The notes: generated by a model not told the origin, from the sequence alone. DNA of 64,000 nucleotides from Nocardia neocaledoniensis (GCF_003182135.1 NZ_QGTL01000006.1:248001-312000); one strand, 5' to 3'. Shown: positions 15,575 through 25,326, counted from the stretch's first letter. Translations and numbers: made by a program.

Positions 15575-16365
15575 GCGAAAGCCCGTTGGACCTGCGCCGC
15601 TACACGCCGCGCGCCGACAACGACGACGAGCTCGACGACGAACTCCAGCATCCCGACGACCGATGGGACACCGACGACGGGTGGGTCGGAGATTGGTCGG
15701 ACTGGAGCGAGCCCACCGACCACCGAAACACCGACCAAGGCACCCCGGCAGCGCCGCCGGGGTTCCGGCAGGTCGGCCGCAGCTTCGCGCCCGCGCGCAC
15801 TGACCGTGGCCCGGGCCGGGTCATCGCTGGGCTCGCCACCGCGATCGGCATCGTCTTGCTGGGCTTGGTCGTGATCATTCTGACACTGCCCGACACCGAG
15901 TCACCAGCCACCGAGTCGCCGCCGACACCGCTGCCCGCGCCCTTGACCACACCTTCGGTCGTGGCGCCGAGCGCACCCGCGCATGCGATCGCGGACTGCC
16001 CGAACACCCGCACGCCTGCGCTGGCCTCGGGCACCGACCCCGGTGACACGACCAGCGCCGTCTCGGTGATCTTCGCCTTCCAACACGCCTACTACGTCGA
16101 AAGATCCGCGACCACGGCCCGCGAATTCGTCACCACCGACGCGAAAGTGCCCTCCGCCGAGGAGATCCAGGCCGGGATCGACACCGTCCCGGCTGGGACC
16201 AGATACTGCGTGTCGATCGTGCCGACTGCACCGGCACGCTGGCAGGTCCACGTCCGTGAGCAACACCCCGACGCCGCACCAGAGCTGTTGGCCACCTTGT
16301 TCTTCCATACCGTCACCGAGCCCGACGGCGCCAGCAAGATCACCGCGATCAGCGAAGGACCGTAG
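15571..16365 (+). CDS. single-pass membrane protein with extracytoplasmic domain shared with the conjugation operon
   Basis: 264 aa. An acidic cytoplasmic N-terminus (residues 1-80) is followed by a membrane helix near 84-106 (ATAIGIVLLGLVVIILTL), a Pro/Thr-rich linker and a folded domain from about 140. That domain is homologous to the one in the minus-strand gene at 47731: both have a FAFQHAYYVERSA / AAFEYAYYVTRSA segment, a TVPAGTRYCVSIVP / ALPAGTTHCVGITP segment and a basic VHV..E.HPD stretch. I recall such proteins being annotated as DUF8176 near SCO6880 genes, but cannot confirm it. Envelope component of unknown job. Confidence 0.65.
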   Translation: MSESPLDLRRYTPRADNDDELDDELQHPDDRWDTDDGWVGDWSDWSEPTDHRNTDQGTPAAPPGFRQVGRSFAPARTDRGPGRVIAGLATAIGIVLLGLVVIILTLPDTESPATESPPTPLPAPLTTPSVVAPSAPAHAIADCPNTRTPALASGTDPGDTTSAVSVIFAFQHAYYVERSATTAREFVTTDAKVPSAEEIQAGIDTVPAGTRYCVSIVPTAPARWQVHVREQHPDAAPELLATLFFHTVTEPDGASKITAISEGP

Positions 16366-17210
16366 TGGCCGATACCCGCCCACCCTCGACCCGCTCCGGC
16401 ACGCGTACCGACCGCGACGCCCTGCTCGACTTGAACAGACCCAACCCAGCCAGGGTCTTCGATGCGATCCACGGCGGCAAGGACGCCTACCTCATCGACC
16501 GCCACGTCGCCGACAAGCTCATCGTCAACAACACCTTCCGGGTCGCGGTCACCCAGGCGCGCGCCTTCATGCTGCGCGCGGTCGAGCACCTCGTCGGCAA
16601 CTACGGGATAACCCAGATCGTCGAACTCGGCTGCGGATACCCGAACACACCCCAGGTCCACGACGTCGCCATCAACCAGAACCCGAACGCCCGCACCCTC
16701 TACCTCGACCACGACCCCTACGTCGCCGCCCACGCCCTCGCCCTGATGACCGGCCCCAACTCCGAGTTCGCAACCGCCGACCTGACAGACCCTGCCAGCA
16801 TCGCCGAACACCTCGCGACGACACTCCATATCTCGACACCGATCGCGGTATGCCTGTCCGGGACCGCCGAATTCCTCCCCGACGCACCTGCACTGGTGGC
16901 CTCACTGCTCCAGCATCTACCCGACGAATCCTGGCTGGTGTTCACCCACACCGCCGCCGACCTGCACGACAGCGACATCGACACCGCTGTCGAAACACTG
17001 GCCTCGGCAGGCATCCGGTATCGGCCACGCGATCGCGACGAGGTCGAACAGATGCTCGCACCGTTGCTGCTACTCGATCCCGGCCTGGTCACCGCAGACC
17101 TGTGGCGGCCCGACCACAACAACGACGACGAGTGCCTGGCCGGGTTCGGGGTGTGGCCGCGGCCGACGGTGTGTAGCTACGCCGCCGTGGGCAAGCTACA
17201 TCGCCGATGA
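16365..17210 (+). CDS. PF04672-type SAM-dependent methyltransferase
   Basis: 281 aa. It starts with the family signature NPARVFDAIHGGKDAYLIDR and has motif I as QIVELGCGYPNTPQVHDVA and the acidic loop TLYLDHDPYVAAHALAL, typical of the S-adenosyl methyltransferase family PF04672 that is abundant in Streptomyces and Nocardia; the substrates are mostly unknown. The start is GTG 16365, which overlaps the TAG of the previous gene, so it is the last gene of the plus-strand run. Confidence 0.85.
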   Translation: MADTRPPSTRSGTRTDRDALLDLNRPNPARVFDAIHGGKDAYLIDRHVADKLIVNNTFRVAVTQARAFMLRAVEHLVGNYGITQIVELGCGYPNTPQVHDVAINQNPNARTLYLDHDPYVAAHALALMTGPNSEFATADLTDPASIAEHLATTLHISTPIAVCLSGTAEFLPDAPALVASLLQHLPDESWLVFTHTAADLHDSDIDTAVETLASAGIRYRPRDRDEVEQMLAPLLLLDPGLVTADLWRPDHNNDDECLAGFGVWPRPTVCSYAAVGKLHRR

Positions 17211-17361
17211 AACCGGACAGACCGGCTCGGGTCGAACCCTGCCTCGACGCACGATTGCAGACCGCTGCGCACAAGCACCACATCAACGGTTGATGAGGTG
17301 TGCGCTACATCGGATCCCGTCGCGGCGGAAGGTCCGCTCGCGCAGGCGGCCCAGCGGCCGA

Positions 17362-18756
17362 TCATGCGGCCGGAGCCGAAGCTGGCTGCTCCGCGGCGGG
17401 AGAAACAGCGCCACTTTCGGTAGATGCCCGGTCCACCCCGGAAGCATGCTCGTACCAGCGGAGGAAAGCGGAACGCCACCTCCACGGCCGTATCGCCAGC
17501 CTCCATCCGGTCGTTTGAGTCGCTGGTGTCTCGGCCGTGCATGGGGCCGTCAGCTGCTTTATGCGGGACAGGATCGCAGTACGAACGAGTCGGCGCACCA
17601 CACCTCCGGGGAAGACGCCGATCTGCTGTGGACTCTTGGCCAAGGCTCGCCACGTGATCAACACTGGAGACCAAAGCATCCACAGCGCACACGCAACAGC
17701 GATCCAGCGATTCACCGATATGGTCGTTCCGAGGAGTAGCCCGACCAGGAGTACGGAAAATAGCGTCGGAATGGCAATGACGTGCAACGCGTACGCGGCC
17801 GCCATGACGTGATGTCGGTAGACAAGTGCGGCCGTCGTCGCGATCATCATGGTGACACTCAAAGCGCCGAGGATGACGAACAGAAACACGAGCGGGGGCA
17901 CCGTCCCGGCGATCTGACTCCAAGAGTATCCGTCGCGGCGGCTGGCGTAGATCAGCCCGATTGTGGGAACGACAAGCATCACAGCGGCGATACCTACAAC
18001 CTCGCAGAGCCACCACAGCCTTGCAGCGCTGCCGGACCATCGCGCGGCTGTCCTCGCGTCCGACCATCGTGCGAGCGAGTTGTCGAGGCTGGGCGAGCTC
18101 CCTTGGGCCTGGCCTACGAGTCGGCGTAGGCGCTCAAGGTCGGCAGCGCGGCGATCTCGGCGAACCTCGTCCTCGAGGTCCTTGCCCTCGAGGAGACCGG
18201 CCTGTGCGTCGAGACTGAATACCGCGATGACCATCGCGACCAGAAGTATGGCGAGACCGGTCAGGAGTTCACCTTTCACCACCACGGCGTGGACGAAAGA
18301 CGCCTCACCCACGGCGATAGCGCCGAACCCGCATAGCAGCGCCGCCTGCGACAAGGTGAGGTAACGCGCATACAGTGCCGCTTGCGTATCGTGCTCATCC
18401 CGGTCCGGGACGGCATCGGCAGGCCGAGGTTGGGTATTGACCGAGCGGGGCCACCACGCGGCCACGTTCAATGCGATCACTACTGTGGCGAACACGGCTA
18501 GCAGGTCGGCACCGTCGTTGTGGTCAATCATGAGCTGAAAGTCGAGCTTGACCCACGGCGACTTCGTCAGCCGCCAGAGCGCGACCACGCAGGCTAAAAG
18601 CGCGTAGATAAGGCTTGCGTTGACCGCGAAGGTCGCCACACGCGCTGCCGACTCACCAAGATGCGACCGCACCCGAGGCGCCAGTGCCTGCCGCGCCTGA
18701 GCATCAGCCACACCACCTGGGCTCGGCACCGTCGCACTACCGCTGATTCCGTTCAC
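17362..18756 (-). CDS. polytopic membrane protein with central charged helix
   Basis: 464 aa, unrecognised. About eight membrane helices: residues ~43-63, ~84-104, ~131-155, ~160-182, then a cytoplasmic charged helix (DLEDEVRRDRRAADLERLRRL), then ~250-273, ~284-305, ~312-340 and ~345-365. The C-terminal 90 residues are cytoplasmic and polar. The start is GTG 18756 with AGGTGGGGG upstream. It converges with the methyltransferase gene at 17210. No transporter or enzyme motif seen; this could be a sensor or a defence-type membrane effector, but that is a guess. Confidence 0.65.
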   Translation of the reverse strand: MNGISGSATVPSPGGVADAQARQALAPRVRSHLGESAARVATFAVNASLIYALLACVVALWRLTKSPWVKLDFQLMIDHNDGADLLAVFATVVIALNVAAWWPRSVNTQPRPADAVPDRDEHDTQAALYARYLTLSQAALLCGFGAIAVGEASFVHAVVVKGELLTGLAILLVAMVIAVFSLDAQAGLLEGKDLEDEVRRDRRAADLERLRRLVGQAQGSSPSLDNSLARWSDARTAARWSGSAARLWWLCEVVGIAAVMLVVPTIGLIYASRRDGYSWSQIAGTVPPLVFLFVILGALSVTMMIATTAALVYRHHVMAAAYALHVIAIPTLFSVLLVGLLLGTTISVNRWIAVACALWMLWSPVLITWRALAKSPQQIGVFPGGVVRRLVRTAILSRIKQLTAPCTAETPATQTTGWRLAIRPWRWRSAFLRWYEHASGVDRASTESGAVSPAAEQPASAPAA

Positions 18757-19096
18757 ATTCCCCCACCTGGTCCGGGCGCAGGCTCAGGTTCCCCGAGTGC
18801 GCATCGATGAACGACCCTGATTGTGCCCTTGGCTCTCAACGCTCGTAGCTGGAGTTCCCCTCAATGGCCCGGCACAACCCCGGCGGTGTTGGTGACGCAC
18901 TGCGATCAGCGGGCACCGTGACCGACCGCCGTCCCCCGGTTCCCGCGGGAACCGATGCACGAGACCGAGACTGCGAGTTCGCTGCTACTCGATCAGACAG
19001 CTCCCACCCTGGCCCACATCCACAACGCTACCGTCGGCACGCCGAGCTTCACCACCTCCGCATGGGATGCCTGGTCCACCGACGATAAGCCACCGC
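18757..19096. other. intergenic, no clear gene
   Basis: About 340 bases upstream of the membrane-protein gene. A short plus-strand ORF at 18955 would overlap the end of the next minus-strand gene and has no known family. It presumably contains the promoter of the 17362-18756 gene. Confidence 0.45.
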
Positions 19097-20776
19097 TCAC
19101 ATCGGAACGGGTTGCGCCGCTTCGTAGAGAATGTGCTTCCACTCAGCGGGGGTGGCCGGTTTGGACTGTTCGGAAGCGACGTCACCTGCGACAGCGAACC
19201 CATTCAGGTAAAATAGCTTCTTGACTTCTGGCCTGCCGGCCGCACGTGCTTTGAAGAAGCGGATCACATTCTCACCGCGATGCGGATTTAGAAAACCCAC
19301 AGCGATATCGCATTCATCGGTTGCAACCACACCGAGCCGATGGAGGCGGTGTCGATAGCGCAGGTAATCCCGAAACTCGCGGACTGACGCCATTGCAGAA
19401 AGAACGATCACCCACGAGTGGAGCTCCGCCACAGCTGTCCGGTCACTCATCACCTCAGCGTCGATATGCTGCAGCATGTCAGGAAAGGTCAACGACCCGC
19501 AGTAGTTGTGCAAAACTATCCCGATCCCGACTGTATCCTTACCACCGACAAATTCTCGACCATCGGCATCGGTGACCGGTGTCCCGGCATCGAGAGCGCC
19601 CAGGCGGACCTGGAGCTGCGTAGCGATCTTTGTCACGTGCTTTTCAAAGTTGGCCGATGAGGTCGTGATCGCATCGGAGACTTCCATCGCCTTGACCTCA
19701 CCGATTACCCGAATCCGCCGGTCGCTGATCATGCAGTCGATGTCGGGGTCCTTCTTGCCACCCAGTTTGATGACAGCTGGCCGATGCAGCTCTCGTGTAT
19801 CCAGCCACGGAAGCGAACTGCGCACACACTCTTGACTCACTCGCTCATAGAGCTCCCCTTTGCTCAGGTCATGTGCACCATGGTTCCGGTGACGCAGGAA
19901 CCTGTCGTCGATCGCCTTCAGCATGGCCCGGTCTTGTTCCAACCGCACGGTACCGAGAGCGATCGGCGCGACGCCCGATGGGAACTCGACCCAAGGACTT
20001 CCGTTGATGTCCGGCGAAACAGCGAGGTTCTCGAATTTTGTGTGAGATCGAGAGCCCGCCTGCACTGCGAGGTTATCAGCGATGAACCTCGTAGCCGAGT
20101 CGGTCACCGGTGTGGGATAAAGTCCGCTGCCACCATCTCCGGTTCTTAGCCCAAATCTGTCGGCGATATCGAGTGATCGCGAAACGTTCTCGACAGTAAA
20201 ATCCGGCAGTATTTCAGCGAATGCCGGATCAGTCTCGATCTGGCGTCCGATCTCAGTGCAGATCATTCTGTTCACCCACGCGAACCTGATGTTCTGAGAG
20301 CTTGTTCGGGACAAAAATTCGCGTCCCGGCGTCTGCTGCAGACCGACCGAAAGCTCCTCATCGTGGGAACTGAAGGTGTCAGCCAAGTTCGCTGCTATCC
20401 ACCACCGTCCCGCATGCAGGAAATACTGGTCGATAACTGCCGAGTCTCCCGAAGTGCCGGAAGCGCCGACTGCCATCACCCACAGGAACCTGTTGAGGAG
20501 AGTGTGGTGCCCCAGCGCGGCAGCGTATTTCGATTGCGACTCCCACCATGTCGATATCGCAACGTCAGGCGACAGTATTCTCAGCAACCGCCCACATTTC
20601 ATGGCGGAAGCCCCCGCTATCAGAAGAAAGGGTGCGGGGTCCGGTTTCGGTACAGGCGTGGGCACCTGGCCACGCTGACCGGCCGCCGCCCACTCGAATG
20701 TCCTAGCCTGATACTCCCGGACGAGCCGTCGTTCACTACCGGGAAGGAAAACCGTCGGATCGAACTCTGCGTGCAT
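19097..20776 (-). CDS. large protein with PD-(D/E)XK-like nuclease motif
   Basis: 559 aa, unrecognised overall. Near residues 341-362 it has KKDPDIDCMI, SDRRIRVIGEVKAME: an Asp-x-Asp strand, a hairpin, then Glu360-x-Lys362, the active-site layout of PD-(D/E)XK nucleases. The N-terminal 330 residues are helical, with aromatic-rich segments. ATG 20776 is chosen because AGAAGGA lies just upstream; a longer frame starts only at TTG. A single large protein with a buried nuclease core is common in anti-phage systems, and accessory context supports this, but there is no direct evidence. Its codon bias is weaker than in the conjugation genes, suggesting separate origin. Confidence 0.55.
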   Translation of the reverse strand: MHAEFDPTVFLPGSERRLVREYQARTFEWAAAGQRGQVPTPVPKPDPAPFLLIAGASAMKCGRLLRILSPDVAISTWWESQSKYAAALGHHTLLNRFLWVMAVGASGTSGDSAVIDQYFLHAGRWWIAANLADTFSSHDEELSVGLQQTPGREFLSRTSSQNIRFAWVNRMICTEIGRQIETDPAFAEILPDFTVENVSRSLDIADRFGLRTGDGGSGLYPTPVTDSATRFIADNLAVQAGSRSHTKFENLAVSPDINGSPWVEFPSGVAPIALGTVRLEQDRAMLKAIDDRFLRHRNHGAHDLSKGELYERVSQECVRSSLPWLDTRELHRPAVIKLGGKKDPDIDCMISDRRIRVIGEVKAMEVSDAITTSSANFEKHVTKIATQLQVRLGALDAGTPVTDADGREFVGGKDTVGIGIVLHNYCGSLTFPDMLQHIDAEVMSDRTAVAELHSWVIVLSAMASVREFRDYLRYRHRLHRLGVVATDECDIAVGFLNPHRGENVIRFFKARAAGRPEVKKLFYLNGFAVAGDVASEQSKPATPAEWKHILYEAAQPVPM

Positions 20777-20886
20777 GACATCCTTCTGAATACGCGGACC
20801 CAGCTGACATGACAACACCTGCGACAATGCAAGCTACCGACCGAAATCACTTGCCGCAAAGCGTTTTCCATCCCTATCGCCGGTAC

Positions 20887-22386
20887 TCATGTGCCCTGAT
20901 GCTGGAACGAGCGCGAGGCCGCCATGTTCTCAACCTTGATGAACGATGCGGCTGGATCGCTGGCGAGGATCGCACGCTCGAACCCCCTGACGGCTGCAGG
21001 CCATACGTTGGTGATCACGCCGTCGCTGCGTTTCCACCAGGGCGTCGCCACACCATCAGACCAGACACTTCGGGCGAGCCCCCAATCCAGTTCTTCGACG
21101 TAGCCCGCCATTGCACGATCGGTCACCTCGACCGGTGCACCCCAGCGAGCGCTCAGCGCCAGGCAGCGCATGATGTAGCGGGCTTGGTGATGCTTGATCG
21201 ACGGGTTGCTGTTGGACGGGGTGAACGAATTTGGGCCCGCGATCATGAATAGGTTCGGAAAGCCGTGTACCGCAAGGCCGTAGAAGGCGGTCGGCCGTCC
21301 TTCGTTACGCCACTGCTTGTGCATGTCGACGCCACCTCGTCCCCGGATCTGCACCCCGGCAAGGAATTCTGGGGCCTGGAATCCGGTGGCCCACACGATG
21401 ATGTCGGCGGGGCGTTCGGTCCCGTCGACCGTGCGGATTCCGTGCGGGGTCAGCCGGTCGATGGGATCGGTGACCAGTTCGACGTGTGGTTGGATCAGAG
21501 CCGGGAAGTAGCCGTTGTCCAGCAGAATTCGTTTCTCTCCGATCCGGTGGGCCGGTGTGAGCTTCGCGCGTAGCGCACGGTCGCGCACATGTCGTCGAAG
21601 GTGGGCCCGTGCTAAGAGTTCAACGGGTCGTGCTGACCACCCTGCGCGCATGATCGGCGCGAGAACCAGATCGGCGGCGTGGTAGATCCCTGCCCGGTAC
21701 AGCTCGTGCGCACCGGGTATATGGGTCAGCGCCCACTGTGATAACGGCCCGAATCCGGCGGCGGGTTTGGGCAGGACCCAGGCCGGGGTTCGCTGATATA
21801 CCGTGATCCCAGCCGCGATGCGAGCCAGTTCGGGAATCATTTGTGCCGCTGAGGAACCGGTGCCGACGACCGCGATCTGTCCGCTCAGATCGACGGTGTG
21901 GTCCCACCGTGCGGAATGGAACGCAGCCCCGCCGAAGGTCTGCGCCCCTCGCATGCGAGGAATCGCGGGTCGATGCAATTGACCGAGCGCCCACACGACC
22001 GCGTGGGTGCGGATCAGCTCACCGCTGCTCGTGGTCAGGGTCCAGGTGCGGTCGGTGTCGCTGTAGTCGGCGGCCACCACCGTGATGTTGCAGCGCAGGT
22101 GTGGTCGCAGGCCGTTGCGGTGGGTGACCTCGCGCATGTAGGTCAAGATCGACTGCTGGTCCGGGTAACGGACTCGGGCGTCACGGTAGGGGTCGAACGC
22201 GAACGAATACAGGTGCGCGGGGACGTCGCAGGAACAGCCCGGATAGGTGTTCTCCCGCCATACTCCACCGACCTCGGGACCTTCTTCGAGGACCAGGAAG
22301 TCACGTATGCCGGCGTGTTTCAGCTCAGCCGCCATGGTGAGACCGCCGAACCCGGCCCCGACGACGACCACCCTGTGCGTGATCAT
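20887..22386 (-). CDS. flavin-containing monooxygenase (Baeyer-Villiger type)
   Basis: 499 aa. FAD site GAGFGG at residues 9-14, the Baeyer-Villiger fingerprint FGGAAFHSARWDH near residue 160, and a second dinucleotide (NADPH) site VVGTGSSAAQ. The middle (RTPAWVLPKPA) and the WATGFQAPEF segment near the C-terminus are typical. It should oxygenate a ketone, aldehyde or similar compound with NADPH and O2. ATG 22386 overlaps the stop of the acyl-CoA oxidase-like gene (ATGA), so the two enzymes are translationally coupled. They sit at the 3' end of the conjugation run as metabolic cargo. Confidence 0.88.
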   Translation of the reverse strand: MITHRVVVVGAGFGGLTMAAELKHAGIRDFLVLEEGPEVGGVWRENTYPGCSCDVPAHLYSFAFDPYRDARVRYPDQQSILTYMREVTHRNGLRPHLRCNITVVAADYSDTDRTWTLTTSSGELIRTHAVVWALGQLHRPAIPRMRGAQTFGGAAFHSARWDHTVDLSGQIAVVGTGSSAAQMIPELARIAAGITVYQRTPAWVLPKPAAGFGPLSQWALTHIPGAHELYRAGIYHAADLVLAPIMRAGWSARPVELLARAHLRRHVRDRALRAKLTPAHRIGEKRILLDNGYFPALIQPHVELVTDPIDRLTPHGIRTVDGTERPADIIVWATGFQAPEFLAGVQIRGRGGVDMHKQWRNEGRPTAFYGLAVHGFPNLFMIAGPNSFTPSNSNPSIKHHQARYIMRCLALSARWGAPVEVTDRAMAGYVEELDWGLARSVWSDGVATPWWKRSDGVITNVWPAAVRGFERAILASDPAASFIKVENMAASRSFQHQGT

Positions 22387-24239
22387 GGCCGCACCTGGCC
22401 GCTGACCGGCCGGGTGGCGGTGTCGATTGGCGGGTTCGACCAACTGGTCCAGCGTCGCCACCAGTTCAGGTAGTCGGGGGCGGCCATCGGTGCGTCGAAG
22501 GCGTCCAGGCTGATGCCGAATCCGTCGACCAACTCACCCAGATGCGCTCCCAGGTACCGGCGGTGATGGTGGAGTTCGCGGTGGACGCGTTGGGCACGCC
22601 GAGGTGTCATCTGTCGGTGCGCGGCGAACCAGGTTCCGCGGTGCAGGATTCGTTCCAGCGTGTAGACCGCGGTCGCGGATTCGAGCAGGCCTCGCGCGGT
22701 GTCGTCGTTGGCGGAGGTCGCCGCGGTCCACAGCGCGGTCGCCGCGAGTCGTTCGCTGGTGGCGGCGGCGAGTTCGATGGCGGCGGTATCGGGATCGAGT
22801 GCGGTCCCGGCTGCGGTGATGTCGTCGCGTCGCAGCCCGGCCGCGATCGTGGTCGCTCTGTCGGTGAGCAGCCGGAGATGCCAGGGCAGATGCAAGGGGG
22901 TCGCGGGCAGTTCCAAGGTAGTGATGTCGAAGGTGAGTTGTCCGGCTTGTTTCCACAGCAGCTGTGATTCGCCTTCGGCGGTGATGATTCCTTCGGTGTT
23001 GCCGATCCAGTCCTGGATCCAGTTGGTGCGCAACGATCCTTGGGCGCCGCTGCGTTGCCGGCAGGTCAGCAGGACCTCGTGAGCGGTGTAGGCCAGCAAT
23101 GGCTTGACCAACATCGACCACACCCCGATGAGCGGGTCTCCTACCGGTGCGGCCACGGCCATGTCCTGCACGCGGCGCCCCAGCACGCTGGTGGCGTAGG
23201 TCGCTGCCAGCGCGGAGACCAGGTCGCGGCGCACCGTGCCCCGCTCAGCCATCAGGGTCCGGCCGCCGGGTCGGCGCTGCCGGGCGTAGTTGACTGTGAC
23301 CGCCAGCCCCGCCCGCGCACCCGCCGCGGCCGCACCCGCCAAGTCCAACCGTCCCCGTCCAAGCGTCGCGATCGCTCGGTGGTACCGCGACCGCACCGGC
23401 ACCCTCGACTCGAAACCGTCCGCGCCCACCACTGCCCATGTCCCGCCGAGCAACCCCTCAGCGGGAACGAAGACCTTGTCGAAGCCAATCAACGCGTGAT
23501 CCATGGGAGCCCAGCCCTTATCCGGTAGCGCGGCGACGTGCAGACCCTGTGCGAGTCCTTGGTCGGTGCGCAACCTCAAGAGGAAGGGCAGGACACCCTC
23601 ATCGCGGCCTCCGATTATCAAGCGGGCGGTGACCACTCCGGTCTTCGGTGTTGTCGGATCGGCGATGTTGGGCATGAATTTCCAGCTGGCCGGGTCGGGC
23701 GAAGTGAGCCAGAACCCACCCCGGATGCCGTCCCAGGCCGCTCTCGTCCGCTGGTCGGCGCCGTTGGTGCCACCGAGCTCGGTCAACAACAAAACTCCGA
23801 CCGCCTGACCGGTGTCGAGCTCGGTGAGCAGTTCACGTTGGTAGGCAGAACCGTTGCCCAGGGCGCTGATCGCTCCGATCGACAGATCGAGATGCCCGGT
23901 CAGCACCGGCAGCAGGTGCGGGGCACAGACCGCGGCCCATTCGCACAGGATCCCGCGCAGCCGGGTGTCGGCGGCGATCGCGGTCGCCGACCCGCCCAGT
24001 CCCGCAATGGTCGCCCGGAGCAGGTCCGGTGCCAGCCCGGCTTCGGCCGGATAAGTCAAGCCTGTGCCGGGCCGGTCCCCGAGTTCGGCGATGACGGCAC
24101 GCACGCGCTGGTGCATATCTGGTTCGGTGCCGAGGATCGCGGTGCGCAATGAGACGGCGGTCGGGTCACCGGATGGGGAAAACGGCTGGCCCGCCCGATT
24201 GTGGTGAGCGGGGATCGGCGGTAGATCGACGGTAGTCAT
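22383..24239 (-). CDS. acyl-CoA dehydrogenase/oxidase-like flavoprotein
   Basis: 618 aa, the length of acyl-CoA oxidases. Family features: LLTELGGTNGADQRTRAAWD (flavin-side motif), WAPMDHALIGFDKVFVPAEGLLGG, YHRAIATLGRGRLDLAGAA with GARAGLAVTVNYARQRR, and a C-terminal TAEGESQLLWKQAGQL at the place of the EGDN catalytic-glutamate region. ATG 24239 is chosen because GGAG lies 8 bases upstream; the longer frame is basic filler. It probably desaturates or oxidises an acyl-CoA that, with the coupled monooxygenase, forms a short pathway. Substrate unknown. Confidence 0.75.
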   Translation of the reverse strand: MTTVDLPPIPAHHNRAGQPFSPSGDPTAVSLRTAILGTEPDMHQRVRAVIAELGDRPGTGLTYPAEAGLAPDLLRATIAGLGGSATAIAADTRLRGILCEWAAVCAPHLLPVLTGHLDLSIGAISALGNGSAYQRELLTELDTGQAVGVLLLTELGGTNGADQRTRAAWDGIRGGFWLTSPDPASWKFMPNIADPTTPKTGVVTARLIIGGRDEGVLPFLLRLRTDQGLAQGLHVAALPDKGWAPMDHALIGFDKVFVPAEGLLGGTWAVVGADGFESRVPVRSRYHRAIATLGRGRLDLAGAAAAGARAGLAVTVNYARQRRPGGRTLMAERGTVRRDLVSALAATYATSVLGRRVQDMAVAAPVGDPLIGVWSMLVKPLLAYTAHEVLLTCRQRSGAQGSLRTNWIQDWIGNTEGIITAEGESQLLWKQAGQLTFDITTLELPATPLHLPWHLRLLTDRATTIAAGLRRDDITAAGTALDPDTAAIELAAATSERLAATALWTAATSANDDTARGLLESATAVYTLERILHRGTWFAAHRQMTPRRAQRVHRELHHHRRYLGAHLGELVDGFGISLDAFDAPMAAPDYLNWWRRWTSWSNPPIDTATRPVSGQVRP

Positions 24240-24420
24240 GGCAAGGTCTCCAAACGTTGGTCTGGGGCTGAGGTGGCCGCGGTGTAGGGCGGTTTCGGCG
24301 CTGCGGCTCGCGCGGATGCTCGTGGGCGCTGCGATCGGGTTTGCAACTGGCGGGTCGTTGTCGGCCACTGATCAGTCGACGGCGTGGGCGTCGTGGTCCC
24401 ACGGTCGAGCTGACGGTTCG

Positions 24421-25326
24421 TCACGGTTCAGGTCCTGGCGTGAGCGGACGATCCAGTGACGGCCCGGCCGTTGTCTCGGGTTTGTGCTGGTCGGGTTCTG
24501 TGGCCGTGGGCGGCAGGGCGAGCTGGACTGCGGTTTCGATCCGCTGCCCGTCGGTGAAGGCCTCATCTGCGGCAGTCATGTTGATCAGTTGCAGGTGGGT
24601 GCGGGTGATCAGTTCCTCGACCGTGGGCGGCATCGGCAGGCCGGGGTCGGCGCTGACAGGTGGTGTGGTGGTGCGGCGCAGGCTGGCCAGCGACGAGCGG
24701 ACGCTCGCCGCGATCGCGGGGGTGGCCAGGTCGCGCCAGAGCGCGGTCAGGTCGTCGACGGCGAGCCGGTGGTGGGTGGCGAGGCGTTCTGCGAGGTGGG
24801 CATCGGTGACCGTCGTGCTGCGCGCGCGTTGGGCCGGGCTCATGTTGATCGCGGCGGCGGTGTGGATGATGCGGGTGCGGATCGCGGCCATGTTTTGCCG
24901 AAGCTGCGCCGCCACAGCGGGCTCGGGATCGGTCTCGATCCCGGCTTGGTGCAGATGCTGGTGACGCAGGACCGACACCGTGGCCATGTCGACGAGCCGG
25001 TTGGTGTCGGCGACGACTCGGCCGTAGCCGCGGCGGGGAACGTTGTTCTTCGGCGGGTCACGCAACACCGTGGTCGGTTGCCACGCCCGGTTCGCCTGCC
25101 CGTATTCACGGGCTTGGGTGATCCATACCGCCGGTACCGCCCTGCTGGCGGCCACGATCTCGGCGATGCTGCGGTCATGTTCGAGCCGCACCAGTTCGGG
25201 GGCATACGGCTGGTTTCCACGAAGCGTGCCGGCACGGCGAGCCAGGTCATGGATGTCATTGAGTGCCTCGGCCTGCGGAGCAGGTAGATCCGAGACCAGA
25301 CGCGGCTGCGCCGCCGGGCGGCTCAT
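24421..25326 (-). CDS. member of the ~300-aa conjugation-associated paralogous family
   Basis: 301 aa, unknown function, helical, no signal peptide. Shared plan: an N-terminal helix, a AVPAVWITQAREYGQANRAW segment (small residue-Val-Pro...Ile/Val...aromatic or Ala...Gly), a His/Arg-rich central helix, LRQNMAAIRTRI (similar in the 31345 and 30392 proteins), a long C-terminal helix region, and a polar tail ending LTPGPEP. Its ATG overlaps the stop of the gene at 25323. Most divergent member of the set. Confidence 0.55.
   Translation of the reverse strand: MSRPAAQPRLVSDLPAPQAEALNDIHDLARRAGTLRGNQPYAPELVRLEHDRSIAEIVAASRAVPAVWITQAREYGQANRAWQPTTVLRDPPKNNVPRRGYGRVVADTNRLVDMATVSVLRHQHLHQAGIETDPEPAVAAQLRQNMAAIRTRIIHTAAAINMSPAQRARSTTVTDAHLAERLATHHRLAVDDLTALWRDLATPAIAASVRSSLASLRRTTTPPVSADPGLPMPPTVEELITRTHLQLINMTAADEAFTDGQRIETAVQLALPPTATEPDQHKPETTAGPSLDRPLTPGPEP

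Noticed and set aside
14800..15738. 312-codon minus-strand ORF opposite the low-complexity tail
   Set aside because: Mirror of Thr/Pro/Ala codons giving Val/Gly/Ala repeats; the plus-strand gene fits its neighbours by ATGA overlaps.
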